64,000 nt of DNA from JASLZO01 sp965247995 (GTDB taxonomy: Bacteria > Chloroflexota > Dehalococcoidia > UBA6926), in contig OZ252041.1 in assembly GCA_965247995.1 (NCBI GenBank), forward strand, positions 992,001-1,056,000, given 5' to 3'. The notes under the pieces were generated by a model. It had not been told where the DNA came from and searched no databases. It saw nothing but the letters and a program-made list of their open reading frames with translations. A program made the translations under genes and the position numbers. Of the stretch, positions 63,298-64,000 are shown piece by piece (within the stretch, counting starts at the first letter, position 1; every line of letters begins with the position of its first letter).

Positions 63298-64000
63298 CGG
63301 AAACCTCCTTCGTGCGTGATGTGCCGACGCGCGCGGGCACGCGGCCCTTGCCGGTCTTCGCTCCTTTGACTGTGCCGTTCACGCAGGCGCCGTTCCGTGA
63401 GGGACTGTCGGAGGGGTTTATAAGGTGTTTCAGGAACTGGCCCGTATAGCTGTCTTCGATCCCGGCGACGTGTTCGGGTGTGCCCTCGGCGATGACTTCA
63501 CCTCCCCGGTCGCCGGGACCGGGCCCGAGGTCGATTATCCAGTCGGCGTTCTTGATCATATCGAGGTGATGCTCGATGAGCAGGACGGAGTTCCCACCGT
63601 CGACGAGCCGGTGCAGGACGTTCATGAGCGCGTGAGCGTCGGAGAATGAGAGTCCCGTGGTCGGTTCGTCGAGGATGTAGAGGGTGCGTCCGGTCGCCCG
63701 CTTCGAGAGTTCAGTGGCGAGCTTGACACGCTGCGCTTCGCCACCGGATAGGGTGGTGGCAGGCTGGCCGAGCCGCATGTAGCCGAGACCGACGTCGACC
63801 ATCGTCTTGAGCTTGTTGCCGATGCGCGGGAAGGCCTCGAACACGTCGGCGGCTTCGGCGACGGTGAGGTCGAGGATGGCGGCGATTGACAGGCCCTTGA
63901 ACTGGATCTCGAGGGCCTCACGGTTGTAGCGAGCGCCTTTGCACACCTCGCACGGCACGGTGACATCCGGGAGGAACTGCATCTCGATGAGCTGGTAGCC
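63290..64000 (-). CDS. uvrA: UvrA excinuclease subunit, N-terminal part beyond window
   Basis: 237 codons visible to the window edge. Contains the zinc module end CEVCKGARYN, the ABC signature LSGGEAQRVKL, Walker B LYILDEPTTGL and the switch His HHLDM, so this is the C-terminal ATPase half of UvrA, which scans DNA for damage with UvrB. The last 45 residues are a hydrophilic basic extension beyond the normal end. Confidence 0.93.
   Translation of the reverse strand, partial: GYQLIEMQFLPDVTVPCEVCKGARYNREALEIQFKGLSIAAILDLTVAEAADVFEAFPRIGNKLKTMVDVGLGYMRLGQPATTLSGGEAQRVKLATELSKRATGRTLYILDEPTTGLSFSDAHALMNVLHRLVDGGNSVLLIEHHLDMIKNADWIIDLGPGPGDRGGEVIAEGTPEHVAGIEDSYTGQFLKHLINPSDSPSRNGACVNGTVKGAKTGKGRVPARVGTSRTKEVSDA

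Overview
The window reads as a GC-rich bacterial chromosome segment, most likely from Chloroflexota. The evidence is a chloroflexan-style alternative complex III operon with its Fe-S and molybdopterin-like parts on separate genes, a free-standing 16S rRNA gene, and the overall gene content. A SAR202-like Dehalococcoidia lineage would fit the CaiB/BaiF (family III) CoA-transferase expansion, but that placement is inference; a 16S tree would settle it. Coding density is very high and many genes overlap by 1-4 nt.

1-10.6 kb: a DUF3179 lipoprotein (cut by the window edge), a small membrane protein, a solitary CoA-transferase, then on the minus strand an alternative complex III (quinol to cytochrome c) operon: small membrane protein, pentaheme ActA, ActB1, ActB2, two NrfD-like membrane subunits, ActD, ActE. 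10.8-15.7 kb: a small unknown gene and a plus-strand formate dehydrogenase operon (NuoE-NuoF fusion, iron-sulfur subunit, catalytic subunit with an in-frame UGA at the selenocysteine position). 15.7-26.8 kb, minus strand: an orphan xanthine-dehydrogenase-family large subunit, a HIT protein, a replication operon (rplI, dnaB, DnaD-like, a DnaC-like loader with two AAA+ domains), a VapBC-type toxin-antitoxin pair with an operator palindrome, purL, and an unknown zinc-ribbon protein. 26.9-32.3 kb: gcvT-gcvH-gcvP (P protein as one chain) and an aldo/keto reductase. 32.3-36.2 kb, minus: a tight operon of enoyl-CoA hydratase, PdxA, a 56-residue membrane protein and a zinc alcohol dehydrogenase, plus a TauE/SafE permease.

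36.4-49.6 kb is the most unusual part: ten family III CoA-transferase genes in strict A-B-A-B order, all on the plus strand, closed by a strong terminator. Every B subunit keeps the expected catalytic Asp (D-x3-G) and every A subunit lacks it, so I read this as five co-duplicated heteromeric CoA-transferases with divergent substrate pockets. After it come an M20 amidohydrolase, a DinB-family protein and a thioredoxin-fold protein whose first redox residue is encoded by an in-frame UGA: a second candidate selenoprotein.

52.3-64 kb: an MFS exporter, an EVE-domain protein, a RecB/RNase H-like nuclease, a solitary 16S rRNA gene with its own promoter, boxB/boxA leader, a 34-nt leader-trailer processing stem and terminator (no 23S, 5S or tRNA follows), a DUF35/thiolase-like pair, a zincin-type metallopeptidase, MutY, a RdgB/HAM1-like protein, a DUF4203-type membrane protein, a 39-residue membrane protein and the 3' part of uvrA.
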